A stretch of 27,810 nt of DNA. Origin: an uncultured Prevotella sp. (lineage in GTDB: Bacteria; Bacteroidota; Bacteroidia; Bacteroidales; Bacteroidaceae). The stretch spans positions 1 to 27,810 of the forward strand of contig UQHJ01000030.1 of NCBI GenBank assembly GCA_900540885.1, written 5' to 3'. The translations under genes and the position numbers were made by a program. Under the pieces are notes generated by a model. The model had not been told where the DNA came from, searched no databases, and saw only the letters and a list, made by a program, of their open reading frames with translations. The stretch's first letter is position 1; each line of letters starts with the position of its first letter. Positions 15,172 through 24,659 of this stretch are shown piece after piece.

Positions 15172-16704
15172 ATGAAAAAAATCTCCATCATGCTTTCGGC
15201 TCTCTGCCTTGCAGCGGGAATGCCCACTGCCCTTCAAGCACAGACGACCGATTTCACTTTGGACCAAAACGTTCCTGCCAATCCTGAGAACGAACCGCGT
15301 CCCGTTTTCCCCGTTCCTACCGCTCGTCAATTGAAGTGGAACCAAACCGAATTTTATGCTTTCTTCCACTATGGCATGAACACCTACACTGGCAAAGAGT
15401 GGGGTAATGGTAGCGAAAGTCCTAATACTTTTGCACCTACGGCCGTACCTAAACCACGTCAATGGCTCGAAGCAGTTAAGGCTGGTGGTATGAAGGGCGG
15501 TATTGCAGTCGTTAAACACCACGACGGCTTCTGCCTTTGGCCTACACAGACGACCGAACACAACGTAAGCAAGAGCAGCAATGCCAATGCGCAAAAGACC
15601 AATATTCCGAAGGACTTTGCTGAAGCTGCAAAAGCCTTGGATATGAAGTATGGTTTTTATATCTCACCTTGGGACCGCAATAGCGCTTATTGGGGCGAAA
15701 AGGTGAACGGCAAGTATACAGACAACTACGCCAAGAAGGTGTTCTTTGCCCAATGTGCTGAAATGACCCAATATGGTGCCGACCAATTTGAAATGTGGTT
15801 TGACGGTGCTACAGGTGACAACGGATATTACGGTGGTGCTAACGAAAGACGCAACATCGACAATGCACAGCGCTACTATGACATTCCTAACCTTCGTGAC
15901 TCTATTCACAACGCTTGTCCAAACATTATCCTTTGGGGTACAGGCGGTGAAGCACGCTGGATTGGTAATGAAGCTGGTTGGGCTGGCGAGACTTGCTGGT
16001 CAATGGGCGACGGCGAAACAGGTAGCGAAACGGCTTGGAAGTGGTTCCCCGGTGAGAGCGATGCCAAAGCTACGTCAGGAGGTTGGTTCTACCACGACGG
16101 TGAGACTTGTAAGTCTGCCAATGAGATGTTTAAAATCTATCTTGAAACGGTAGGTCGCAATGCTACGCTGATTCTCAACTTCCCGCCCAACAAAGCTGGT
16201 GTCTTGCCCGATGCTGACGTAAAGAATTTGAAAGACTTAGGTGATATGCTCACCAAGCGTTTGGGTACTGACCTCGCTGCACAAAAGGGCGTAACCATTA
16301 CAGCCTCAACTACACGCGACAAGGGACAGACACGCACCTACGATGCCACCAACATGATTGACGGCAAAATCGATACGTATTGGGCTGCTCCCGACGGCAC
16401 GACAAGTGCTACTATCACAGTCACACTGCCCGAAGCAAAGACAATCTATTACGTTGCCTTGCAAGAGTACATTCAATTGGGACAGCGTATCAAGGGCTTC
16501 ACCATCGAGACGAGTACTGACGGCACAAACTGGACTAAGAAGGGCGGTAGCATCGCTACGACTACAGTTGGTTACAAGCGCATCATTCCACTCAATGGTA
16601 GCACTTCTAACAGCTATACCAACGGCACACAAGCTAAGTACGTGCGCGTAACAATTAAAGACAGCCGCGCTTGTCCTACCTTGCACACGTTGTCAATCTT
16701 CTAA
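15172..16704 (+). CDS. Secreted alpha-L-fucosidase (GH29) with C-terminal F5/8-type domain
   Basis: The protein has 510 residues with a signal peptide (MKKISIMLSALCLAAG...ALQAQ). The GH29 barrel spans about 45-365: FFHYGMNTYTGKEWG (64-78), KHHDGFCLWP (115-124), YISPWDRN (163-170), the nucleophile Asp211 in EMWFDGA, and ATLILNFPPNKAG (331-343). The acid/base is not certain by eye. Residues 371-510 look like an F5/8 type C (discoidin, CBM32-like) sugar-binding domain (DGKIDTYWAAPDGT, IKGFTIETSTDG, AKYVRVTIKDS). It removes terminal fucose, probably alpha-1,3/4-linked if it belongs to the B subfamily, from host or mucin glycans. It lies 32 bases before the GH16 gene and is likely co-transcribed. 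Unlike the next two proteins it has no sorting tail. Confidence 0.92.
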   Translation: MKKISIMLSALCLAAGMPTALQAQTTDFTLDQNVPANPENEPRPVFPVPTARQLKWNQTEFYAFFHYGMNTYTGKEWGNGSESPNTFAPTAVPKPRQWLEAVKAGGMKGGIAVVKHHDGFCLWPTQTTEHNVSKSSNANAQKTNIPKDFAEAAKALDMKYGFYISPWDRNSAYWGEKVNGKYTDNYAKKVFFAQCAEMTQYGADQFEMWFDGATGDNGYYGGANERRNIDNAQRYYDIPNLRDSIHNACPNIILWGTGGEARWIGNEAGWAGETCWSMGDGETGSETAWKWFPGESDAKATSGGWFYHDGETCKSANEMFKIYLETVGRNATLILNFPPNKAGVLPDADVKNLKDLGDMLTKRLGTDLAAQKGVTITASTTRDKGQTRTYDATNMIDGKIDTYWAAPDGTTSATITVTLPEAKTIYYVALQEYIQLGQRIKGFTIETSTDGTNWTKKGGSIATTTVGYKRIIPLNGSTSNSYTNGTQAKYVRVTIKDSRACPTLHTLSIF

Positions 16705-16736
16705 ACCGAACTTGCTAATCTCTGAATATATACACA

Positions 16737-19700
16737 ATGAAAGTAAAACACTATATAGCTCTTGCTGCACTCACACTGCCCTTGGCAGCTAACGCGCAGA
16801 GCAATGTTATTGACTTTGAATCGCAAACAGGCTATAAGTCGGTGGGCGTATTCGACACGTGGGAGAACTCTCCCTTCCGCACAGGAGTGCTCAAAGGCAA
16901 CGTAAAGGTGGTAAACAACCCCAACAAGGCCAACGACGATATTATTGGTCAAATCAACCCATCTGAAAAGGTGTTGGCATTTCAACGTTCACGCTTCGGC
17001 AGTAACACCTTTGGTGTGCGCGTAGAACTGACTGAACCTATCGCATTGTCACAAACGGCTAAGTATGTACACGTTATGATGCTTAAGCCTAAAGCAGGCC
17101 GCGTTATGTGCTTTGCTTTGGGTAGCCGTGCTGACCGCCCTTGGCAGTCAAAAGAGGTAGTACAGGTAGAGGCTTCATGCATAAGCATTGTAAAGACCGA
17201 CGGTAAGTGGTATGATGCTGTTTTCGCGCTTACGGGTGCTGAAGGCGTTAACGTTCATAGCCTTGTTTTTGCCCCAGAAGTAGAGTCGCAACACAATGCA
17301 ACAAGCGACTATGCCGTTTACATTGACAACATTCAAGTAGACAACAGCTCAACTTCACGTATCATTTATGGTTGCTACCCTGTCAACTACGAAAAGACGC
17401 AAAAGTTAAATCGTACTGACCGCTATGCCACAGGCATTATGCTTAAGAGTGCTGACGGCGAACAATCTTTAAGTGTAAGCCAACAGTCTGACAGGTTGCT
17501 ATTCCAAGACTTACTTGCTAAGTCGTTTAAAGCCAAAGCTGGCGAGAAGGTTAGCGTCAACACGGGCTATAATGGCACATGGATGAGTGCTTACGTCTAC
17601 CTCGACCGCGACAATAATGGTAAGTTCAACTTCGACATCAAAGAAGACGGCACACCTGCTGAGAATAGCGATTTGATGAGCTACTCTCACTACAAGAACA
17701 AGAACAGTGCTGGTGCAACGCTGAAAGATGGTAACACTCGTGTCCTGCCCGAGTTTACCATTCCAGCTGGTTTAGAGCCTGGCTTCTATCGCTTGCGCTA
17801 CAAGATTGACTGGGACGAAATTGACCCTGCTGGCAATACGACCGAATCAAACAACATTGTTGGAAATGGTGGTGCTATCATTGACACTCGTTTGAACATT
17901 CATGGCGACGAGGTAACTATCTCACGTGGTCAGAGTGCTTCGGGTACCAATGGCGAGATGAAAAAGGCTGACGGTACTGATTTTAGTCCCCATAGCATTC
18001 CGTTTGGTAAAGACTATACGGTTAAATTCGTACCCTCACCTGGCTTTAAACTCGGCAACATCGTTATTCGCCACGGCTATAACCTTGACAAAGACTCATT
18101 GGTTAACGAGACTCCGCAATATGTCGATGTCGTTGTACCAGCTTATATGGCAAAGGATAACACCTACACCATTCCTGCTGAGTACATTGACGGTGACGTG
18201 CGCATTACACCTAACTTTATCTCAACCGAATCGGGCGAAACGGAGGAGAAGTATGGACTCAACTTCCCGAAGGACTTAGCTATCACACGCACCGACCGTG
18301 CTCTCAATAGCGTAGCCTTTAGCACTGTAAGCAATAGCAATAAGCAAAAGATTACGATTACCAATCCTAGCACCGTTTATCAAGACTACACTTCACGCAA
18401 AATCTACGTAAAGAGCGACGAGGCCATTACGACCGACATCTCATACAAGGCGCAGTATGCTCCTTATATGCATGTCTACTTGTATGTCGATCTCAACGGC
18501 GATGGCACCTTTAGTACGGATGTCAATGCCGATGGCACACCTGCTATCTCAGGCGAAATGCTTTCTTATACCTATGCGAATGGAAAAAATAGCAAAGGCC
18601 AAAGCGTTAAATCTGATGATGCCAGTGCTTGCCGTTGGGGGGCAACCAACTCTATTCCTCAATTCTCTCTGCCTGCTGGACTACCAATAGGTAAGTACCG
18701 CGCTCGTTTGAAGATTGACTGGGATAGTAACGATCCTAAGGGACACTATGGCGAAGGCGTTACATCCAACCTTATCAATGACAATGGTGGCTACATTCTC
18801 GATTTCGACTTCGACGTAGTAGACGAGATACCTACCAACAAGCTTGAAATTAATACTACGAATGGTTCTATCGTGGGTGCTAACAACGCAGGTCTGCCCG
18901 AAACGGTAACGCCTGAGAGTCCACTCACCGTAATGGCATACGGATTGGATGAGAACTACGTGGCTAACGAAATCACCGTACGTCATGGAGAGAATCTTGA
19001 CGGTGAGCAGGTGGTTAACGGAAAAACCATGTGGGAGGAAACAACTATCGAACTCAACAATGGCACGGCTACCATTCCTGGTGAATTAATTGACGGTGAT
19101 GTACGCCTTACTGCAAACTTCGTCGACATGGGTTCGGAATACAAATTGGCCTTTGGCGATGAATTCAACACAGCTGATAAATCACAACCCGATAGCAAAT
19201 ATTGGAGCCGTTCAGGTTGGGCTCACCCCACTTGGAAGCGCTACACTGCTCAGACTACTGAAGGTCAGTTGCAAACGGGTTGGATAGAAGACGGCAAACT
19301 CGTTCTCCGCTGCGTAAAGAATAACTTCGACGCTGAAGTGGACGGCAATGGCAACAAGCTCGAAATGATTAGTGGCGCCGTCGAAACAGCCAATAAGGTA
19401 GCCTTCACTTATGGTAAGGTAGAGGGCCGTCTGAAGACAACAGCTCATACGGGTAACTTCCCTGCTTTCTGGATGATGCCTAACGAGTCTACTTATGGTG
19501 GCTGGCCTTCAAGTGGTGAGATTGACATCTTCGAACAGATTAACAACGAAAATAAGAGCTACCACACCATTCACTCACACTGGGCCAACGGCGCTGGTGA
19601 CGGTGGCTTAGGCAACAGCAATAATCCAACTAAGGGTGGCACTTCAGCCACTACAACGGGCGAATATCACGTCTATGGTTTAGAGTGGACCGAAACGTTG

Positions 19701-20129
19701 CTCAAATGGTTCGTTGACGGTAAGCAGGTGTTCTCATACGCGAAGTCTACTAACCAAGATGCACTCAACCAAAAGCAGTGGCCGTTTGATAAGCCTTTCT
19801 ACCTCATTCTCAATCAGAGCGTAGGTAATGGCTCATGGGCTGCTAACCGCGACTTGAACTTCACTTATGAGACGAAGTTTGACTGGGTACGCGTTTATCA
19901 AAAGGCTGACGGTGACTTGCTCACAGGCATCAACGCTGCAAAAGAAGTTACCCTTGACTACTACGTAACTCCAGGTCAGATTCGTTTGGTTGCTCCTTAC
20001 AGCACGAAGGTTACGATCGTCGACCTCCAAGGCCGCACCCTTTTTGCACAGGCTGTTCAAGGCAACAAGAACGTTTACGTGCCCAGCGGTGTTTACCTCG
20101 TTAACAACCACAAGGTGATTGTGCCTTAA
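16737..20129 (+). CDS. Multidomain secreted GH16 endo-glycanase with duplicated accessory modules
   Basis: The 1130-residue protein has a signal peptide (to about residue 20), then a beta-sandwich-like N-terminal domain (about 22-203). Two copies of a roughly 290-residue module follow (about 205-495 and 505-796). Each has a GEVED-like part (VYLDRDNNGKF / LYVDLNGDGTF, then LPAGL.xGxYRxRxKIDWD) and a small domain ending IRHGYNLD / VRHGENLD and DGDVRxTxNF. The GH16 domain fills about 800-1056, with the catalytic motif GEIDIFE (nucleophile Glu928, acid/base Glu933) and FPAFWMMP upstream. The bulged ExDxxE form is that of the laminarinase group and of mucin O-glycanases (GH16 subfamily 3). The C-terminus (VTIVDLQGRTLF...SGVYLVNNHKVIV) resembles a T9SS-type sorting domain. 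Substrate is uncertain: beta-1,3-glucan or host O-glycan. Confidence 0.9.
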   Translation: MKVKHYIALAALTLPLAANAQSNVIDFESQTGYKSVGVFDTWENSPFRTGVLKGNVKVVNNPNKANDDIIGQINPSEKVLAFQRSRFGSNTFGVRVELTEPIALSQTAKYVHVMMLKPKAGRVMCFALGSRADRPWQSKEVVQVEASCISIVKTDGKWYDAVFALTGAEGVNVHSLVFAPEVESQHNATSDYAVYIDNIQVDNSSTSRIIYGCYPVNYEKTQKLNRTDRYATGIMLKSADGEQSLSVSQQSDRLLFQDLLAKSFKAKAGEKVSVNTGYNGTWMSAYVYLDRDNNGKFNFDIKEDGTPAENSDLMSYSHYKNKNSAGATLKDGNTRVLPEFTIPAGLEPGFYRLRYKIDWDEIDPAGNTTESNNIVGNGGAIIDTRLNIHGDEVTISRGQSASGTNGEMKKADGTDFSPHSIPFGKDYTVKFVPSPGFKLGNIVIRHGYNLDKDSLVNETPQYVDVVVPAYMAKDNTYTIPAEYIDGDVRITPNFISTESGETEEKYGLNFPKDLAITRTDRALNSVAFSTVSNSNKQKITITNPSTVYQDYTSRKIYVKSDEAITTDISYKAQYAPYMHVYLYVDLNGDGTFSTDVNADGTPAISGEMLSYTYANGKNSKGQSVKSDDASACRWGATNSIPQFSLPAGLPIGKYRARLKIDWDSNDPKGHYGEGVTSNLINDNGGYILDFDFDVVDEIPTNKLEINTTNGSIVGANNAGLPETVTPESPLTVMAYGLDENYVANEITVRHGENLDGEQVVNGKTMWEETTIELNNGTATIPGELIDGDVRLTANFVDMGSEYKLAFGDEFNTADKSQPDSKYWSRSGWAHPTWKRYTAQTTEGQLQTGWIEDGKLVLRCVKNNFDAEVDGNGNKLEMISGAVETANKVAFTYGKVEGRLKTTAHTGNFPAFWMMPNESTYGGWPSSGEIDIFEQINNENKSYHTIHSHWANGAGDGGLGNSNNPTKGGTSATTTGEYHVYGLEWTETLLKWFVDGKQVFSYAKSTNQDALNQKQWPFDKPFYLILNQSVGNGSWAANRDLNFTYETKFDWVRVYQKADGDLLTGINAAKEVTLDYYVTPGQIRLVAPYSTKVTIVDLQGRTLFAQAVQGNKNVYVPSGVYLVNNHKVIVP

Positions 20130-20161
20130 ACACTATAAGTGATTATGGCTATTAAATAATT

Positions 20162-20200
20162 ATTCCCCTTTGCTCTGACAGAGTAAAGGGGAATTTTATT
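20162..20200 (+). terminator. Intrinsic terminator after the GH16 gene
   Basis: ATTCCCCTTT...CTCTG pairs with CAGAG...AAAGGGGAAT (20162-20177 with 20179-20194), followed by TTTTATTTT. It closes the GH29-GH16 unit 32 bases after the stop. Confidence 0.85.
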
Positions 20201-20317
20201 TTCATACAAAAAAGAGAATAGCTGAAATTTATCGAAAAGTTGCAGCTTACAAACACAAATTAGTTGCAAAACAACAGAAAGTATCCTACTCTGTTACAGC
20301 GTTTCACCTTTTTTGTC

Positions 20318-20325
20318 TAACTTTG
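20318..20325 (+). promoter_or_regulatory. -7 element of the GH20 gene
   Basis: TAACTTTG is a perfect TAnnTTTG, 38 bases before the ATG at 20364. The expected TTG about 20 bases upstream reads TTA (20294-20296). With the terminator at 20162-20200 it indicates that the GH20 gene has its own transcript. Confidence 0.55.
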
Positions 20326-20363
20326 TCACAATAACAATAATAATAACCTCAAACTAAGATAAC

Positions 20364-23300
20364 ATGAAGCACAGATTTCTTTGTTTCCTTATGTTACTGT
20401 CCCTCTTGCCAATGGCTACGTGGGCACAGACCTTTGTTAACCTTACCCCTCGTCCGAAGACGATGAAGGTTGGAACAGGCACCCTTGCCTTACCCTCACA
20501 ATTTACCATTAGCTACAACGGATTAGACACTGACGGCATATACGAAGTCAACGCCTTTGCTAACGAATATGCTTCCGTTACAGGAGCACAAGTTAGCGTA
20601 GCTGAAAATGATGCCAACGCGCTCTTCCAAGTATCATTACTGCCCACCTCTTCTAAACTCAAGGAAGAGGGCTATCAACTAAACGTTACTGCTAATAGTG
20701 TCAACATTCAAGCCAAAAGCGCATTAGGTTTCTTCTATGCTTTCCAAAGTGTAAAGAAGATGCTGCCTGCTAATGTAATGGCAGGCGTTAAAGACGCAAC
20801 CGTAACGTCATTTCCCCTCCCCATAGTAAGCATTACCGACGAACCTCGTTTTGAATATCGTGGTTTTATGCTCGACGTGTCACGTCACTTCTTCACTACC
20901 AACGAAGTAAAGCGCATGCTCGATGTAATGGCCTACTACAAGATGAATAAGTTCCACTGGCACTTAACCGACGACCAAGGTTGGCGCGTTGAGATTACGA
21001 AGTATCCTAAACTCACAACCATAGCTAGCATAGCCCCCAATAGTCTCTTTACCGACCTTTACGAGGCTAAACAATATTGGATCAACAAGCCTTACGGCCC
21101 TTACTTCTACACAAAAGAAGAGATTAAAGACGTCGTAGCTTACGCCAAGAAACGCCATATCGAAATCATTCCCGAGATTGACATGCCTGGCCACAGCGCA
21201 GCAGCCATGACGGCTTATCCTGAGTTTAGCTGCAATCCTTCTGGTGGCCACACAGTATGGAGCGAAGGTGGTATATCTTACGACATTATCAACGTAGCTA
21301 ACCCTGCAGCCGTTCAGTTTGCCAAAGATGTGTTAGAAGAGATTATGGAACTCTTCCCTGGCGAACACATTCACATCGGTGGCGACGAATGCCCCACTGA
21401 CGAATGGGAAAAGAATGCTGAATGCCAAGCACTCTACAAAAAGTTAGGCCTCACGAGCTATCGTCAATTACAAAGCCACTTCATTCAGCAATTGGATGAG
21501 TTTGTGAAAGAAAAGGGACACAAACTCTCTGTATGGAACGAAGCTATCACTGCCTCTGGTGCCGACCTCGACATCATGAAGGCCACCGACGCTGACGTTT
21601 ACTGCTGGCAACCTGCCGAAGCAGCCGTAGCTAAAGCCAAGAAAGAGGGAATGAACTCTATTTACACACCTTGGGGTCCCTACTACATCAATCGTAAACA
21701 AGGTAACTCCGAACAAGACCCACCTAACGCTGGCGATGGCTCTGACCACGTACAGAACACTTACAACCGCAACATTCCAGACGGCGTAACGCGCGGTATT
21801 CAAGGCACCTTCTGGTGTGAGAACGTTTCTAACGCTGATTTAATGGAATGGTCGGCTCTTCCTCGCTTGATTGCTATCGCTGAACGCGGTTGGACACCCG
21901 AAGCTAACAAGGACTTCTCTGACTTCCAGAAGCGTATGTCGGCTGACACCGTAATGCTCAACTACAACAACTATAAGTACTGCAAATACTACATGTTGGA
22001 CGCTGACAATGGTGGCACTTCAAGCCGAGTTATGCCTTTTGCTAATACAGCTGACAAGAAATACTACTACCGCATTATCTCAGGCGGTACCGACAACACC
22101 CGCGTAGGTCGTTGCATCGAACTTATTGCCGAAGGCTCGCCCTTGCTCACATCTTATGCTAACAAGAATGCAGCTGTAGGCCGTCTTTGGACAAACACAC
22201 AGGCGGCTGAAGGCGCTGACAACTACGACTATCAATGGTGGAGCATTGAAGAAGACCCCAACAACGCTGGCAAGTACGCCCTCGTTTGCAAGGCTCAACC
22301 CAACGGTTCTGTCAACCCTAATCCTACGGCTGTATCTACCTCAGGCCGTTGGAACTACGACAACAACACGAAGCACTACAACTTTACACTTGGTGACGGT
22401 GCATACGGCAAAAAGGGTAATAACTATTACTACACTTTGTCAAGCGACAAAGTTAGCGGTCAGTACTTCAACTCTTCAATGAGCGGACAAGGCTTAGCCG
22501 TCAACCTCTACTCTAACCCCACCGACGGTAATGGCGGCTGCTGGGAGTTCTCACCCAAAGAGGACTATGGCTCTGCCACCGACCCCGTTACTTTCGACTA
22601 CTTGCAAGAAGGCAAGACTTACACACTGACCAACGCTGTTGACGGTTTTGACCACACAGCTTTAGCCGATGATAATAAGGGCACAGCCCTCAAGCACGCC
22701 ACTGATGCTTTCGCCAACAATGCATGGACAGTCGAAGCCTCTACAATCAACGCTGACGGTTCGCAAACGGTTAAGATGAAGAACGTTGCTACAGGCCGTT
22801 ACATCACTTCATTAGGTAGCTTCGTATCGCGCGAAGGTTGCCCCGTAAGTGTTGGAACTGCACCTGCTGACGCGAACGTTACGCTTAGCCTCGTCAAGAA
22901 ATACAACGATCTTCGTATCAAAGTAGGCGGCAAGAGCCTCTTCGCCTTGCCTTCAGGCAACATTAACGCAGGTCCTACTACCGATGCGAACGCTTCTTAC
23001 GACGCTCCTCGCGTACAGGGTAGCGAATGGACTGCTACAGAAGTAAAGGTCATTACCCTCAATTGCGTTGACGAGAAGGGCAATACTTTAGGATCTGTTA
23101 CACGCAGCGTTCCTACTACGACCGACAACATCACAGCTGAACTCTGCCCTACTTTCAAGAATCATTCGGTTGAAAGCATTACCGCTGCTGGCAACAATGC
23201 TTACAACGTAACTTATAAGCGTGCTGCTTATGCTATCACCTTTAAGTGTGCTGACAATAAGGGCGTACTCATTAGCCAAGAAGAAGTCAACGTACCCGTA

Positions 23301-24206
23301 GGCGAAAGTTACAAGGTGCAGTTGCCCACTCCTAAGTACTACACTTTGGAGTCAAGCGACGTTAATGACGGTGAGAACCTCACCCCTGAGGCAGACGCTA
23401 CTTATAACGTGACTTACACTACCGATGCCATTATGGGCGTTAAGGCCAATGGTGACGTAGTTACCACGCTTCAAGCTGGTAAGAGCTACCTTATCTACGA
23501 TGCCACTACTGCTGCAGGCCGTGCTGGCTATCGCGCCATTATGGCCAATAAGGGCATCAACCGCTACACACAAGTAGAGGGTATGACTCCCAACGCTATT
23601 TGGACGCTCGAACGTACGAGCAAAAACGTGTTTAAGGTAAAGAACGAATACCTTGGTCTTTACGTTCCTCAATTGGGTCGTTCACAAGCCGCTACGGCTT
23701 CTAAAACAGGTGCTGCCTTTACTTTCACCCTCAATGCTGACGGCAAGACCTTCAACGTGAAAGGTAGCAACGGCATGTATTGGGACGGCCTTGAGAATGG
23801 TAACCTCGTAGGTTGGGATGGAGGTACGGGACACCCCATTCGCATCACCACGTTCTATGGTCTGCCCATGTTCAACGTTACGATCACTTGCAAGGACACA
23901 GATAATAAGGTACTCTCTTCCTCTACAGAGTTAATTACCGCTGGTGATGCTTACACAATTGTCACTCCTACCATTAATGGGTACACACTCGAGAGCGTCA
24001 GCGGCAACGAAGCTTACACAGGTACTGTAGAAAGCCACCTCAACATCGTGGCCACCTATAAGAAATATACGAGTAGTGGCATTGACCAAGTAACCACCAA
24101 TGCCAACAAGCGCAAAGGCATTTACGACTTACAAGGTCGCCGTCTACAACGCGTTCAGCAACAAGGCATTTACATCATCAATGGCCAAAAGGTATTAGTA
24201 AAGTAA
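20364..24206 (+). CDS. Multidomain secreted beta-N-acetylhexosaminidase (GH20)
   Basis: The protein has 1280 residues with a signal peptide ending at WAQ (about 22). An N-terminal GH20b-type domain (25-155) precedes the GH20 barrel (about 160-530), with YRGFMLDVSRHF, FHWHLTDDQGWR (197-208), EIDMPGHSAA and the catalytic pair Asp341-Glu342 in HIHIGGDECPTDEW. It removes terminal beta-GlcNAc or GalNAc with substrate-assisted chemistry. Beyond the catalytic domain lie about 750 residues of accessory modules: lectin-like beta-rich segments (about 565-740, 745-890 and 1023-1165) and three short MucBP-like repeats beginning near 895, 955 and 1170 (ITLNCVDEKGNTL, ITFKCADNKGVLI, VTITCKDTDNKVL). The end (KGIYDLQGRRLQ...GIYIINGQKVLVK) is a T9SS-type sorting tail. 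Most GH20 enzymes are 550-800 residues, so the tail is long. Confidence 0.94.
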   Translation: MKHRFLCFLMLLSLLPMATWAQTFVNLTPRPKTMKVGTGTLALPSQFTISYNGLDTDGIYEVNAFANEYASVTGAQVSVAENDANALFQVSLLPTSSKLKEEGYQLNVTANSVNIQAKSALGFFYAFQSVKKMLPANVMAGVKDATVTSFPLPIVSITDEPRFEYRGFMLDVSRHFFTTNEVKRMLDVMAYYKMNKFHWHLTDDQGWRVEITKYPKLTTIASIAPNSLFTDLYEAKQYWINKPYGPYFYTKEEIKDVVAYAKKRHIEIIPEIDMPGHSAAAMTAYPEFSCNPSGGHTVWSEGGISYDIINVANPAAVQFAKDVLEEIMELFPGEHIHIGGDECPTDEWEKNAECQALYKKLGLTSYRQLQSHFIQQLDEFVKEKGHKLSVWNEAITASGADLDIMKATDADVYCWQPAEAAVAKAKKEGMNSIYTPWGPYYINRKQGNSEQDPPNAGDGSDHVQNTYNRNIPDGVTRGIQGTFWCENVSNADLMEWSALPRLIAIAERGWTPEANKDFSDFQKRMSADTVMLNYNNYKYCKYYMLDADNGGTSSRVMPFANTADKKYYYRIISGGTDNTRVGRCIELIAEGSPLLTSYANKNAAVGRLWTNTQAAEGADNYDYQWWSIEEDPNNAGKYALVCKAQPNGSVNPNPTAVSTSGRWNYDNNTKHYNFTLGDGAYGKKGNNYYYTLSSDKVSGQYFNSSMSGQGLAVNLYSNPTDGNGGCWEFSPKEDYGSATDPVTFDYLQEGKTYTLTNAVDGFDHTALADDNKGTALKHATDAFANNAWTVEASTINADGSQTVKMKNVATGRYITSLGSFVSREGCPVSVGTAPADANVTLSLVKKYNDLRIKVGGKSLFALPSGNINAGPTTDANASYDAPRVQGSEWTATEVKVITLNCVDEKGNTLGSVTRSVPTTTDNITAELCPTFKNHSVESITAAGNNAYNVTYKRAAYAITFKCADNKGVLISQEEVNVPVGESYKVQLPTPKYYTLESSDVNDGENLTPEADATYNVTYTTDAIMGVKANGDVVTTLQAGKSYLIYDATTAAGRAGYRAIMANKGINRYTQVEGMTPNAIWTLERTSKNVFKVKNEYLGLYVPQLGRSQAATASKTGAAFTFTLNADGKTFNVKGSNGMYWDGLENGNLVGWDGGTGHPIRITTFYGLPMFNVTITCKDTDNKVLSSSTELITAGDAYTIVTPTINGYTLESVSGNEAYTGTVESHLNIVATYKKYTSSGIDQVTTNANKRKGIYDLQGRRLQRVQQQGIYIINGQKVLVK

Positions 24207-24233
24207 ATACCTAAATCACCTAACGCTAATTAT

Positions 24234-24273
24234 AATAGGTATGCTAACCAACAAGGTAGCATACCTATTTTTT
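24234..24273 (+). terminator. Intrinsic terminator after the GH20 gene
   Basis: A 13-base perfect stem AATAGGTATGCTA (24234-24246) / TAGCATACCTATT (24257-24269) with a 10-base loop runs into six T. Confidence 0.92.
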
Positions 24274-24290
24274 CATATACGAGAGAAAAA

Positions 24291-24546
24291 AAACTGCATT
24301 TTATCGACCTAATGAGAATGAATATTAACGAATAATTAATAAAAAAATTAATGAAATAATTAATGTTCAATTAATGATAATTAATGTTCAAAACAACGCG
24401 CGAGCGCGCCTAAACTTAAACGTTAACTATTTATGTTATGCGCTTCGCGCTTTGTTTTGAACATTAATTATCATTAATTGAACATTAATTATTCCATTAA
24501 TTTTTTCGTTAATGTTCATTCTCGTTAGGCCGATAAATTGCAGTTT
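24291..24546. repeat. 256-base inverted repeat (MITE-like or giant hairpin)
   Basis: The left arm (24291-24403, 113 bases) and right arm (24445-24546, 102 bases) are nearly complementary along their whole length. The innermost roughly 40 bases before the loop are identical; the left arm has about 11 extra bases, one more repeat unit. The arms contain repeated ATTAATG units at 10-12-base spacing. Both ends carry AAACTGCA / TGCAGTTT. The 41-base loop (24404-24444) has GC-rich ends. No open reading frame or target-site duplication is evident. It lies between the GH20 terminator and the maeB promoter. Confidence 0.88.
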
Positions 24547-24612
24547 AAAATCAATTTTCCACAAAACAACACTTTCTTTCTACTATTAGTGTAAAATACC
24601 GAGGTTTTTATA

Positions 24613-24620
24613 TAAATTTG
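24613..24620 (+). promoter_or_regulatory. -7 element of maeB
   Basis: TAAATTTG matches TAnnTTTG and lies 40 bases before the maeB ATG. The -33 element is not clear; TTAG at 24586-24589 is the nearest candidate and is a little too far. Confidence 0.5.
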
Positions 24621-24659
24621 CGACAAATAACTAACAAACTAAACACAACCTCTATACGT

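Noticed and set aside
24291..24546. Insertion sequence
   Set aside because: No transposase frame fits inside, and no target-site duplication is visible at the ends; only a non-autonomous element or hairpin can be claimed.
24618..24659. TTG start for maeB
   Set aside because: The TTG is part of the TAAATTTG promoter box, and the MaeB family begins at the ATG at 24660.
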